Shown: positions 1-5,532 of the stretch, piece after piece | How the letters are laid out: each line of letters begins with the position of its first letter | Numbering within the stretch: the first letter of the stretch is position 1 | Assembly: GCA_903870305.1 (NCBI GenBank) | Contig: CAIQCM010000133.1 | Coordinates: 1 to 9,066 of the forward strand | Direction of reading: 5' to 3' | DNA: 9,066 bases | Source of the DNA: an uncultured bacterium | GTDB lineage: Bacteria; Patescibacteriota; Patescibacteriia; CAIQCM01 | Translations under genes and position numbers: made by a program | Notes under the pieces: generated by a model | What the model was told of the DNA's origin: nothing | Databases searched by the model: none | What the model saw: only the letters and a program-made list of their open reading frames with translations

Positions 1-337
1 CGATGATTATAAGATGCTTCGGTTTCTGATTTTTCAATCCATCAAAAAATTGCGCCAGCAGCGGCGCGGCCAGCAGATGGTGATTTACAATGCCGCCGAC
101 GGTATTTATATCGCTCGCGATGACCGGCGGCTCATTCTTGTACGCTTCGTCATAAAACGCCGGCGACATGAGCGTGGCCAAGTGTTTAACATCCCCCTCG
201 CCCCGCGTAGCGATAGCGGAGTGGGGAGAGGGTTGGGGTGAGGGGTGTCGTCGGAAAAAAATCAACGCCACGCTTACCATAATGATAGCAACGGCAAGCG
301 AAACGATGACGATCCTATTCTTATTCACAATTGTCAT
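1..337 (-). CDS. Memo-family protein (AmmeMemoRadiSam system protein B-like), membrane-anchored, 5' part only
   Basis: The minus strand reads open from an ATG at 337 to the window edge: 112 full codons, 3' end missing. Residues about 9-28 form one hydrophobic segment, a likely N-terminal membrane anchor. Residues 31-49 are a Pro/Ser/Gly-rich linker translated from a GC-rich palindrome. From about residue 50 the sequence resembles the start of Memo-family proteins: after TVGGIVNHHLLAAPLLAQFF (79-98) comes KPKHLIII (105-112), where the family has a strand leading to a G-P-D-H motif. Memo proteins share the fold of metal-dependent class III extradiol dioxygenases and often occur with AMMECR1 and a radical SAM protein. 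Their bacterial substrate is not established, and the partners, if present, lie outside this window. No Shine-Dalgarno is seen, but a TATAAT lies 12 nt upstream. The family call rests on a short N-terminal stretch. Confidence 0.72.
   Translation of the reverse strand, partial: MTIVNKNRIVIVSLAVAIIMVSVALIFFRRHPSPQPSPHSAIATRGEGDVKHLATLMSPAFYDEAYKNEPPVIASDINTVGGIVNHHLLAAPLLAQFFDGLKNQKPKHLIII
193..245. repeat. GC-rich dispersed-type palindrome inside the Memo coding region
   Basis: The arms CCCCTCGCCCC (194-204) and GGGGTGAGGGG (235-245) are inverted repeats with one mismatch. Between them lie a GC-rich centre around GCGTAGCGATAGCGG and a GGGGAGAGGG block. This closely resembles the dispersed extragenic palindromes rich in CCCTCACCCCAACCCTCTCCC that recur in many bacterial genomes. 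Here it is translated on the minus strand as a Pro/Ser-rich linker (residues about 31-49) between the membrane segment and the Memo domain, without breaking the frame. Confidence 0.7.
321..329 (+). promoter_or_regulatory. DnaA-box-like 9-mer TTATTCACA
   Basis: TTATTCACA fits the relaxed DnaA-box consensus TTWTNCACA. It lies in the first codons of the Memo gene, next to the divergent promoter region. A single degenerate box can occur by chance; it is listed because a perfect box occurs upstream of the HU gene. Confidence 0.25.
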
Positions 338-348
338 AAGGAGTTTTC

Positions 349-357
349 TATTATACT
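349..357 (+). promoter_or_regulatory. -10 region of the cyclophilin gene
   Basis: TATTAT (349-354) and TATACT (352-357) are overlapping plus-strand -10 candidates, ending 4-13 nt before the two possible ATG starts at 362 and 368. TTGTCA (331-336) is a possible -35 for TATACT, but its 15-nt spacer is short. Transcription from here would give a leaderless or near-leaderless mRNA. An AAGGAG at 338-343 lies too far upstream of either ATG to act as a ribosome binding site. Confidence 0.4.
350..355 (-). promoter_or_regulatory. -10 element of the Memo gene
   Basis: A perfect TATAAT reads on the minus strand from 355 to 350, 12 nt before the ATG at 337. This predicts a 5' leader of only about 6 nt. 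No convincing -35 is seen at 16-18 nt spacing. It overlaps the plus-strand -10 candidates of the divergent cyclophilin gene. Confidence 0.5.
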
Positions 358-361
358 CTAT

Positions 362-1012
362 ATGACTATGAAAAAGCTTATTGCCATTTCCGCTTGTCTT
401 ATTCTTTTCGGCGCCGGATGCACGGCCGCCAATACGACACAGAGCGTGAATATTAATTTCGACCAAAACGCGGCCGCGCCGTTTACGCCCGCCATCAATA
501 ATAATTCACCGGTAACCAACGAGAACGCGCCTATGAAAACATGGCCCTCCCCGACCATTCTTCCCGAGTCCGAACTAACAAATAAAGAAGCGGTGATCGA
601 AACGAACAAAGGCACGATCGTTTTCGACCTGTTGACGGATTCGCCGCTCGCCGAGTCGAACTTTATCACGCTCGCGAAAGGCGGCTTTTACGACGGTCTC
701 ACCTTTCACCGCGTTGTCGCCGACTTCGTCATCCAGGGTGGCGATCCTGCCGGCGACGGCACCGGCGGCCCTGGTTATCATTTTGCCATTGAGCCGGTCA
801 AACGCGCTTATGAACCCGGAACCGTGGCCATGGCGCGCACCGACGAACCGAACAGCAACGGCTCGCAATTCTTTATTGTTCTCCCCGGGGGAGAAGCCAA
901 GCTCGGGCCGCTTTACACGATCTTCGGCCAGGTGGTGAAAGGCATGGATGTTGTCGAGAAGATCGCGGTTGGTGACATCATGACCAAGATTACAATCCAA
1001 GACAAAAAGTAG
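362..1012 (+). CDS. Cyclophilin-type peptidyl-prolyl cis-trans isomerase, predicted lipoprotein
   Basis: The product is 216 residues from ATG 362; ATG 368 (MKKL...) is an equally plausible start and gives a cleaner signal peptide. The N-terminus is a lipoprotein-type signal: Lys-Lys, a hydrophobic stretch, then FGAGC with Cys20, an imperfect lipobox because Gly sits at -3. A low-complexity Asn/Thr/Pro linker (about 21-72) leads to a cyclophilin domain at about 76-215. Catalytic-site motifs are present: FHR (115-117, the active-site Arg), FVIQGGDP (122-129) and GSQFFI (167-172). The Trp of human CypA position 121 is not conserved. Such enzymes speed prolyl isomerisation in folding proteins; the lipid anchor would place this one on the outer face of the membrane, where it could assist secreted proteins. 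It lies 12 nt upstream of the GerMN gene but is probably not its only source of transcription, since a promoter overlaps its 3' end. Confidence 0.9.
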   Translation: MTMKKLIAISACLILFGAGCTAANTTQSVNINFDQNAAAPFTPAINNNSPVTNENAPMKTWPSPTILPESELTNKEAVIETNKGTIVFDLLTDSPLAESNFITLAKGGFYDGLTFHRVVADFVIQGGDPAGDGTGGPGYHFAIEPVKRAYEPGTVAMARTDEPNSNGSQFFIVLPGGEAKLGPLYTIFGQVVKGMDVVEKIAVGDIMTKITIQDKK

Positions 1013-1018
1013 TATAAT
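990..1018 (+). promoter_or_regulatory. Promoter of the GerMN-domain gene, predicted leaderless
   Basis: A perfect TATAAT (1013-1018) starts directly after the cyclophilin stop codon, with TTACAA (990-995) 17 nt upstream as a weak -35 inside the cyclophilin coding region. The usual start point, 6-7 nt downstream, falls on the ATG at 1025, so the transcript would begin with the start codon. Confidence 0.55.
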
Positions 1019-1024
1019 GGCCGT

Positions 1025-1588
1025 ATGGCCAACCATAAGAAACGCCAAAACCGTTTTCCGGCTCGCAAAGTCATCGCCATGTTCGTCGCCGCGATGACGG
1101 GGTTTTTTGCACTGTCCGCCTTAAGCGCTTATTGGGCGCTCGCGTTTGTTGCGCGTCCGGCGACGGCAACGATCAGGGCCGCAACGGTCACCATGCCCAT
1201 GCAAACGGTCAAGGTCTATTTTAGCAACAGCGACTTTAACAAAAAAATGATCGATTGCGGTCTTGTTTATCCGGTCGAGCGGCAGGTTCAAAAAACGCCC
1301 GCCATCGCGCGATCCGCCTTGAACGAACTCTTGGCCGGACTGACGTGGGATGAAGCGAACGCGGGATATTACAATTCGATCAATAGCGGCGTGGTGATCA
1401 ATTCGCTCGCGATAAAAAACAGCACGGCGCGCGTCGATTTTAGCAAGCGGATCGAAGAGGGCGCGGCCGGATCGTGCAATGTGTCCGCGATCAGGGCGCA
1501 AATAACTTCGACCCTCATGCAATTTCCAAATGTTAAGACGGTGATCATCTCGGTTGACGGCAGAACGGAAGACGCACTTCAGCCGTAA
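1025..1588 (+). CDS. Membrane-anchored GerMN-domain protein
   Basis: The product is 187 residues. A basic N-terminus (NHKKRQNRFPARK) precedes one membrane segment at about 16-42, with the rest predicted outside the cytoplasm. Residues about 60-183 match the GerMN domain pattern (Pfam family named after the Bacillus germination protein GerM): VKVYFSN at the start, a RSALNELLAGLT helix (96-107), INSGVVINSLAIKN (119-132), ARVDFSKRI (135-143) and a closing QFPNVKTVIISVDG (166-179). The domain is also widespread in non-sporulating bacteria, usually in envelope proteins, and has no known catalytic activity; a structural or binding role at the cell surface is the fair reading. ATG 1025 is chosen because it keeps the positive N-terminus and sits exactly at the predicted transcription start. 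No Shine-Dalgarno is present. An ATG at 1017 is in another frame. Confidence 0.85.
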   Translation: MANHKKRQNRFPARKVIAMFVAAMTGFFALSALSAYWALAFVARPATATIRAATVTMPMQTVKVYFSNSDFNKKMIDCGLVYPVERQVQKTPAIARSALNELLAGLTWDEANAGYYNSINSGVVINSLAIKNSTARVDFSKRIEEGAAGSCNVSAIRAQITSTLMQFPNVKTVIISVDGRTEDALQP

Positions 1589-1641
1589 CGCCCCTGTTCA
1601 TAAGTTTTTGCGTTTTCTCAATATTTCTGGTACTTTTTATT

Positions 1642-1658
1642 CATAATAATTATCCACA
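1642..1658 (+). promoter_or_regulatory. HU leader: -10 candidates and a perfect DnaA box
   Basis: The 90-bp gap 1589-1678 is AT-rich compared with its surroundings. CATAAT (1642-1647) is the best -10 candidate; no clear -35 is seen. TTATCCACA (1650-1658), identical to the strong DnaA-box consensus, lies immediately downstream, over the predicted transcription start. The remaining leader up to ATG 1679 has no Shine-Dalgarno. No recognisable terminator follows the GerMN gene in this gap. Confidence 0.4.
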
Positions 1659-1678
1659 GCGCATACGCGCACAACAAT

Positions 1679-1960
1679 ATGGCCAAGATGACCAAGAGTC
1701 AGGAGATCGCCGCGCTCGCCGAGGCGACCGGGTTGTCCAAAAAGGACGTTAATTCATTCCTCGAAAAGATGGTCGAGCTGGCGCTTAAGGAAGTGAAGAA
1801 GAACGGCCAGTTCACGCTTCCCGGCTTGGGCAAGCTGGTTAAGGTCCACCGCGCCGAGCGCATGGGCCGCAATCCGGCCACCGGCGCCACCATCAAGATC
1901 GCCGCTAAGACCGTGGTCAAGTTCCGCGTGGCCAAGCAGGCCAAGGAATCGGTACTCTAA
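1679..1960 (+). CDS. HU-family nucleoid DNA-binding protein
   Basis: The product has 93 residues, close to the usual 90-95 for HU/IHF subunits. The N-terminal helical half (about 4-40, MTKSQEIAALAEATGLSKKD and the following helix) forms the dimer core. FTLPGLGKL (45-53) begins the beta saddle. RMGRNPATGATIKI (61-74) is the signature DNA-binding arm, with the conserved Pro66 that intercalates in known HU and IHF structures. The C-terminus VVKFRVAKQAKESVL matches the closing strand and helix. HU proteins bend and compact DNA and take part in replication, recombination and regulation. Met4 (ATG 1688) is a possible alternative start. The gene stands alone: its own AT-rich leader lies upstream and a strong hairpin terminator 39 nt downstream of its stop separates it from convergent metK. 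HU and IHF subunits cannot be told apart by eye here. Confidence 0.95.
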   Translation: MAKMTKSQEIAALAEATGLSKKDVNSFLEKMVELALKEVKKNGQFTLPGLGKLVKVHRAERMGRNPATGATIKIAAKTVVKFRVAKQAKESVL

Positions 1961-2056
1961 ATTGGCAAATAGCGCTTAGCAAATAGCAAATAGTTAATGA
2001 AAAATTCCGCGAAAGCGGAATTTTTCTTATATCCATTTGCCATATGCCACGCGCTA
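1961..2056. repeat. Long imperfect palindrome built from TAGCAAA/TGGCAAA words
   Basis: The left arm (about 1961-1998) carries GGCAAATAGCGC, TAGCAAATAGCAAATAG and TTAAT. The reverse complement of the right arm (about 2027-2056) reads TAGCGCGTGGCATATGGCAA followed by ATGGATATAA. The two arms align over about 28 positions with a few mismatches, mostly A/G exchanges. The hairpin terminator sits exactly at the centre. The right arm runs into the metK stop codon (2054-2056), so the element fills the whole space between the two convergent genes. Confidence 0.75.
1999..2026. terminator. Bidirectional intrinsic terminator between HU and metK
   Basis: A perfect 12-bp stem, GAAAAATTCCGC paired with GCGGAATTTTTC, closes on a GAAA tetraloop (2011-2014). 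The A-run on one side and T-run on the other give a U-tract in both directions, so it can end transcription of HU (plus) and metK (minus) alike. Confidence 0.93.
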
Positions 2057-3091
2057 CAAGCTAATGACCTCTTCCCACGGAAAACCTTCGCGGCCGAAGT
2101 GGCCATAGCAGGCGGTGGGTTGATAAATGGGGCGGCGCAATTTGAGCCGTTCGATGATCGCGAGCGGGCGGAAGTCAAAATATTTGTTGAGCGTCTCAGT
2201 CAAGTCCTTGCCGTCGCCGGAGCGGGCGGTGAGCATGACCGGCGCTTCTTGGCCAATAGCGTACGCCACCGAGACCATGCAATTTTTGGCGAGGCCGTTC
2301 GCCACAAGGCACTTGGCCGCAAAACGGCACATGTACGCGGCCGAACGATCGACCTTGGTGGCATCTTTCCCCGAGAACGCGCCGCCGCCATGCGGAATGA
2401 GCGGGCCGTAAGCGTCCACCATTATTTTGCGCCCCGTAAGACCGGTGTCGGCGCCAAAGCCGCCCTGCGTAAAACTGCCGGCCGGGTTCACCATTACCTT
2501 TATTCCGTTCATGTCGCCGGCAATCGGCATGATGAGCGAACGCACGAGAAGCGGCTTCATCGCTTCGACCGAGATAACGGGCTCATGCTGAGTTGAAACA
2601 ATGATGTTGGTGATGGCGCGACCGTCGGTGGTCACTTGCGTTTTGCCGTCGGGTTTGAGCCACGAGAAGTCCTTGTCGTGCCGGCGCAGGTCGGCAAGGC
2701 CGCGAGCCAAGCGTTGCGCGAGAACATAGGCGCGCGGCATCATTTCTTTTGTTTCGCAGGTGGCATAGCCGTGCATTATTCCTTGATCGCCCGCCCCGCC
2801 CGTGTTCACGCCGGCCGCGATCTCGGGGGACTGCTGGTGCAGGTTGGCGAGAATTTCGATATCATCGGGATATCCAATATCGGAATAGACCTTGCGAGCG
2901 ATTGCTTCCGCGTCCACCTGTGCGCTGCTTGTCACCTCGCCGCCAATGATGAGTAATCCGTGCGAACCAAAAACCTCGACCGCCACGCGCGCGTCGGGGT
3001 CGCGGAATAAATAAGCGTCCAGTATCGCATCGGCGATCTGGTCGCAAACCTTGTCTGGATGTCCTTCGGTCACGGCTTCGGCGGTTTTCAT
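2054..3091 (-). CDS. metK: S-adenosylmethionine synthetase (methionine adenosyltransferase)
   Basis: The enzyme makes S-adenosylmethionine from methionine and ATP in the cytoplasm, the methyl donor for DNA, RNA and protein methylation. Signatures are clear: EGHPDK (9-14, ATP and methionine site), GGEVTSSAQVD (50-60), GAGDQG (99-104, first family signature), GLTGRKIMVDAYG (217-229), HGGGAFSGKDATKVDRSAAY (234-253, second signature) and the terminal YGHFGRE-FPWE block (329-340). At 345 residues it is about 40 shorter than the E. coli enzyme. The losses are spread out: about five residues from the flexible loop before GAGDQG, a shorter central region, a missing C-terminal extension and a slightly shorter N-terminus. 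No key motif is lost. An in-frame TGA three codons upstream of ATG 3091 excludes a longer start. It is a single-gene unit, divergent from the surface-protein gene. Confidence 0.97.
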   Translation of the reverse strand: MKTAEAVTEGHPDKVCDQIADAILDAYLFRDPDARVAVEVFGSHGLLIIGGEVTSSAQVDAEAIARKVYSDIGYPDDIEILANLHQQSPEIAAGVNTGGAGDQGIMHGYATCETKEMMPRAYVLAQRLARGLADLRRHDKDFSWLKPDGKTQVTTDGRAITNIIVSTQHEPVISVEAMKPLLVRSLIMPIAGDMNGIKVMVNPAGSFTQGGFGADTGLTGRKIMVDAYGPLIPHGGGAFSGKDATKVDRSAAYMCRFAAKCLVANGLAKNCMVSVAYAIGQEAPVMLTARSGDGKDLTETLNKYFDFRPLAIIERLKLRRPIYQPTACYGHFGREGFPWEEVISL

Positions 3092-3099
3092 GTCAGTTC

Positions 3100-3128
3100 A
3101 ATTTATCCGTTCCGCGCCATTCGGTCAA
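3100..3128 (-). promoter_or_regulatory. metK promoter, predicted near-leaderless
   Basis: On the minus strand TTGACC (3128-3123) is a good -35, followed after 17 nt by TAAATT (3105-3100, four of six matches to the -10 consensus). The usual start point would fall around 3093-3094, only 2-3 nt before ATG 3091. No Shine-Dalgarno is present. Confidence 0.5.
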
Positions 3129-3133
3129 TGCTC

Positions 3134-3218
3134 CGCCGAGGCTTCGCCTCGGCGTTAAGGTAGTGCTGGGTTTGTTGTCGAGGTTTCGCCTCGACGAAGA
3201 CGCCTCGACGAAGAGGCG
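3134..3218. repeat. Cluster of three TTCG-type hairpins with a 14-nt tandem repeat
   Basis: Three inverted repeats follow each other. CGCCGAGGC / GCCTCGGCG (3134-3142 / 3146-3154) is a perfect 9-bp stem around TTC. GTCGAGG / CCTCGAC (3177-3183 / 3189-3195) is a perfect 7-bp stem around TTTCG. CGCCTC / GAGGCG (3201-3206 / 3213-3218) is a 6-bp stem. CGCCTCGACGAAGA occurs twice in tandem (3187-3200 and 3201-3214). The cluster lies between two divergent promoters, so termination is an unlikely role. Confidence 0.8.
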
Positions 3219-3233
3219 ATTTAAGGGTATAGT
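3205..3233 (+). promoter_or_regulatory. Promoter of the surface-protein gene
   Basis: TATAGT (3228-3233) is a good -10. TCGACG (3205-3210), 17 nt upstream, is a fair -35 (four of six) and lies inside the second copy of the 14-nt tandem repeat. The predicted leader up to ATG 3253 is about 13 nt and lacks a Shine-Dalgarno. Confidence 0.45.
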
Positions 3234-3252
3234 TTAGTGGTAGAAAAACGAT

Positions 3253-5529
3253 ATGAAATACTCGCGATTTTTTGTTTTTACGTTTGTTTTTTTGCTGACG
3301 GCCTTGGCGGTCGTTGGCACGGCCGTCGCGGCCGCTCAATCGTGGTCCGGCGGCGGGGCTGATCGTTTGGCCTCGGACGCGCAGAATTGGGATGGGAACG
3401 TTGTTCCGGTTTCCGGCGATGCGGTCACTTTGCCGTCGGGTGTTGTTAATTGGGATCTTTCGGGGATCGTTCCATCAGCGTTCACGACCGCCGCCAACCT
3501 GACCCTGTCTTCGCCGCTTATTGTTTCCGGCGCTTTGAACATTAACGGCGGCTCGCTCGACCTGGGCGGGCAACCGCTCAACATCGGCGCCGATCTTAAT
3601 GTCTCGGGCGGCACATTCACGATCGGCGTTTCGCCCGTCAATGTTTCGGGTAATTGGAATGTAACGGGCGGCTCCGTTTCTCTGCTCGCGGGCACCGTCA
3701 CCATGAACGGCGCGACGAATAAAATGATCACCTCGGGCGGACAACATTTTGGCGGCCTCACGATCGCCGCCGCGAACGGTTCTGTTGCGTTATCCGACGA
3801 CCTTATTGTCGACGGCGCGCTAACGGTTTCTGACGGCGCATTAAGCATTGGCGCAAAAACGGCCACGGTCGCGGGCGGCGTTGTTGTGAAGGGCGGCACG
3901 CTGTCGCTCGGAAGCGGCACGCTCGCGTTAACCGGCGCGTTGGGCAGGCCGCTAAATATTTCCGGCGGCTCTTTTAACGCAAGCGCATCCTCGACGGTCG
4001 AATATCGTCCGGCCGCGGGCGCGGTTGCTGTCGAAGCGACGACCTACGGTAATCTTAAACTCACCGGAAAAAATGTTTTCTCACTCTTGGGGGATACCAT
4101 GGTTGCGGGAACGCTTACGATCGGCGCCGACGCCACGCTCTCTTTGGGCGGCCACGTTCTTAATGTGCCGGGCGGTAATATTGCGAACCTTGGCAGTATT
4201 GGGGATGGCGTCATTCGTTCGCCGGCCGCTTCGCTACGCGTGACAAACGCAAGCGGCGCCGACATTTCTACCGTTCGATCATCTTCCGGCACGATCACCG
4301 TGACCGTCGCGGACAGCGACCTTAATCGCCATGGAACGGTAAGCGAGAATATACCGATGACGCTTACGATCACGACCGTCGGCGGCGACAAAGAAACGGT
4401 CAACATGCAAGAGACCGCGCCCACGAGCGGCATTTTCACCGCGTCGGGCCTCGTGCTCCATCAGGCGACGCCAACGCAGAGCAATGGACAGATCGAGGTT
4501 GGCCAGAACGACATTATTTTTATAAAATACGCCGACCCGCAGGATCCTTCCGACACCAAGACCGTTCAGGTCGCGGTCTCGCTTGGGAGCGCTGTTTCAT
4601 CGGGTCAGCCGCAAATCGTCGATGGTCCGCGGATCGGGGATTGGAGTTCGACCAACACCGGCTCCGCGATCATCTACGCCGCGCACATAACTTGGAGCAC
4701 CGATATTGAAAGCTCGTCATCGGTCGCCGTCACCTCGCCGCAGCTTACCTCGCCGATTTCCACCGGCAGTTTGACGGGAACGACCGAACATGATGTCGCC
4801 GTCTCCGGACTCATCCGCGGCAACAGCTATTCCTTCACCGTTTCTTCGATGACGGCCGACGGAAAAAGCGTCGCAAGCCAAGCCAAGCATTTTTCAGTCA
4901 TCGTGCCGGGCGACCGGATCAAATCCGCCGCTTCATCGGCCGTCTATTGGTACTTGGGCGGGAAGCGCAATGTTTTTTCCGACCCGACCTCATACGGCTC
5001 GTGGTTTTCGGATTTTTCAGGCGTCGTCACCGTTCCGGCCGACCAGCTTTCGGACATCGCGCTCGGGCATGTCGTGCCGGTGCGCGCCGGAACGTATCTC
5101 GTGAAGATCCAATCCGATCCGCGCACCTACGCCGTCGAACCGTTCGGGCTTTTGCGCTGGATCCCGACCGAAGCGCAAGCCATCGCTCTTTACGGCGGCC
5201 TTTGGTCAAAGCGTGTGCGCGACATCGATGTTTCGCAGTTTGTGAATTATTCGACGGGCGAGGCGCTCGCACCCCAAGAATTGCCGTCGGGTTTTGTCTA
5301 CAAGGACGGCGGCACGGAAACGAATGTGGTAATAGGCAAAACCGCTCACCAGCTTAACGAGTCCGATCGCAAACTTAACGGCATTGCGGATCGGTTCGTG
5401 AACAATATTTCCCCGGCGATTGCCTCTTTGCTTGCCACTGGCGGCGCCGTGAACGGCTACAACAGCGATCTTGATGGCGTTCTTAAAGACGGATCAATCT
5501 CGCTCATCGCGCCGGCCTTTGGCGTTTAG
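3253..5529 (+). CDS. Large secreted multidomain surface protein, S-layer-like
   Basis: The product is 758 residues. A Sec signal peptide (1 to about 26, ending AVA) is followed by the WSGGG...NWDGNVVP region (31-52), resembling the W-GG...NW-G-P-GD repeats of autotransporter-like proteins. Residues about 88-310 are beta-rich with recurring turns every 20-25 residues (LNINGG, LNVSGG, WNVTGG, VVKGG, LNISGG), suggesting a beta-helix or stacked sandwich. Residues about 344-446 resemble Ig-like surface repeats: DSDLN, an ETVNMQET-P-SGIFT stretch and a closing FIKYADPQD. Residues about 452-550 look like fibronectin type III. Residues about 560-685 form two diverged copies of a 55-60-residue Tyr/Trp/Gly repeat that I associate with CPR surface proteins. 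No LPXTG motif or C-terminal membrane anchor is visible, so attachment is unknown. A structural surface layer or adhesin is the likely role. The hydrolase gene follows after 3 nt. Confidence 0.75.
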   Translation: MKYSRFFVFTFVFLLTALAVVGTAVAAAQSWSGGGADRLASDAQNWDGNVVPVSGDAVTLPSGVVNWDLSGIVPSAFTTAANLTLSSPLIVSGALNINGGSLDLGGQPLNIGADLNVSGGTFTIGVSPVNVSGNWNVTGGSVSLLAGTVTMNGATNKMITSGGQHFGGLTIAAANGSVALSDDLIVDGALTVSDGALSIGAKTATVAGGVVVKGGTLSLGSGTLALTGALGRPLNISGGSFNASASSTVEYRPAAGAVAVEATTYGNLKLTGKNVFSLLGDTMVAGTLTIGADATLSLGGHVLNVPGGNIANLGSIGDGVIRSPAASLRVTNASGADISTVRSSSGTITVTVADSDLNRHGTVSENIPMTLTITTVGGDKETVNMQETAPTSGIFTASGLVLHQATPTQSNGQIEVGQNDIIFIKYADPQDPSDTKTVQVAVSLGSAVSSGQPQIVDGPRIGDWSSTNTGSAIIYAAHITWSTDIESSSSVAVTSPQLTSPISTGSLTGTTEHDVAVSGLIRGNSYSFTVSSMTADGKSVASQAKHFSVIVPGDRIKSAASSAVYWYLGGKRNVFSDPTSYGSWFSDFSGVVTVPADQLSDIALGHVVPVRAGTYLVKIQSDPRTYAVEPFGLLRWIPTEAQAIALYGGLWSKRVRDIDVSQFVNYSTGEALAPQELPSGFVYKDGGTETNVVIGKTAHQLNESDRKLNGIADRFVNNISPAIASLLATGGAVNGYNSDLDGVLKDGSISLIAPAFGV

Positions 5530-5532
5530 TCA

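Noticed and set aside
14..241. Plus-strand open frames at the left edge
   Set aside because: They are antisense to the Memo N-terminal region, which has a recognisable family pattern, and their translation is low-complexity Arg-rich.
338..343. AAGGAG as a Shine-Dalgarno for the cyclophilin gene
   Set aside because: It is 18 nt from ATG 362 and 24 nt from ATG 368, too far for a functional site, and lies upstream of the likely -10 elements.
245..361. N-terminal extension of the cyclophilin frame back to 245
   Set aside because: The added residues would place a hydrophilic stretch before the lipoprotein signal and overlap the Memo gene and both promoters. ATG 362 or 368 gives a proper signal peptide.
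1589..1678. Replication origin upstream of HU
   Set aside because: The gap is only 90 bp, has a single perfect DnaA box and no cluster of boxes, and is not next to dnaA or dnaN.
1961..1995. CRISPR array suggested by the iterated GCAAATA words
   Set aside because: Units are only 7-8 nt and directly adjacent, with no spacers of constant length and no cas genes in the window.
1997..2596. Plus-strand open frame of about 200 codons over metK
   Set aside because: It is antisense to the conserved metK gene, starts inside the terminator palindrome and has no domain signature.
3103..3339. Minus-strand open frame of 78 codons across the hairpin cluster
   Set aside because: It is built largely from the inverted repeats and the antisense of the surface-protein start, and overlaps both predicted promoters. 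No protein family is recognisable.
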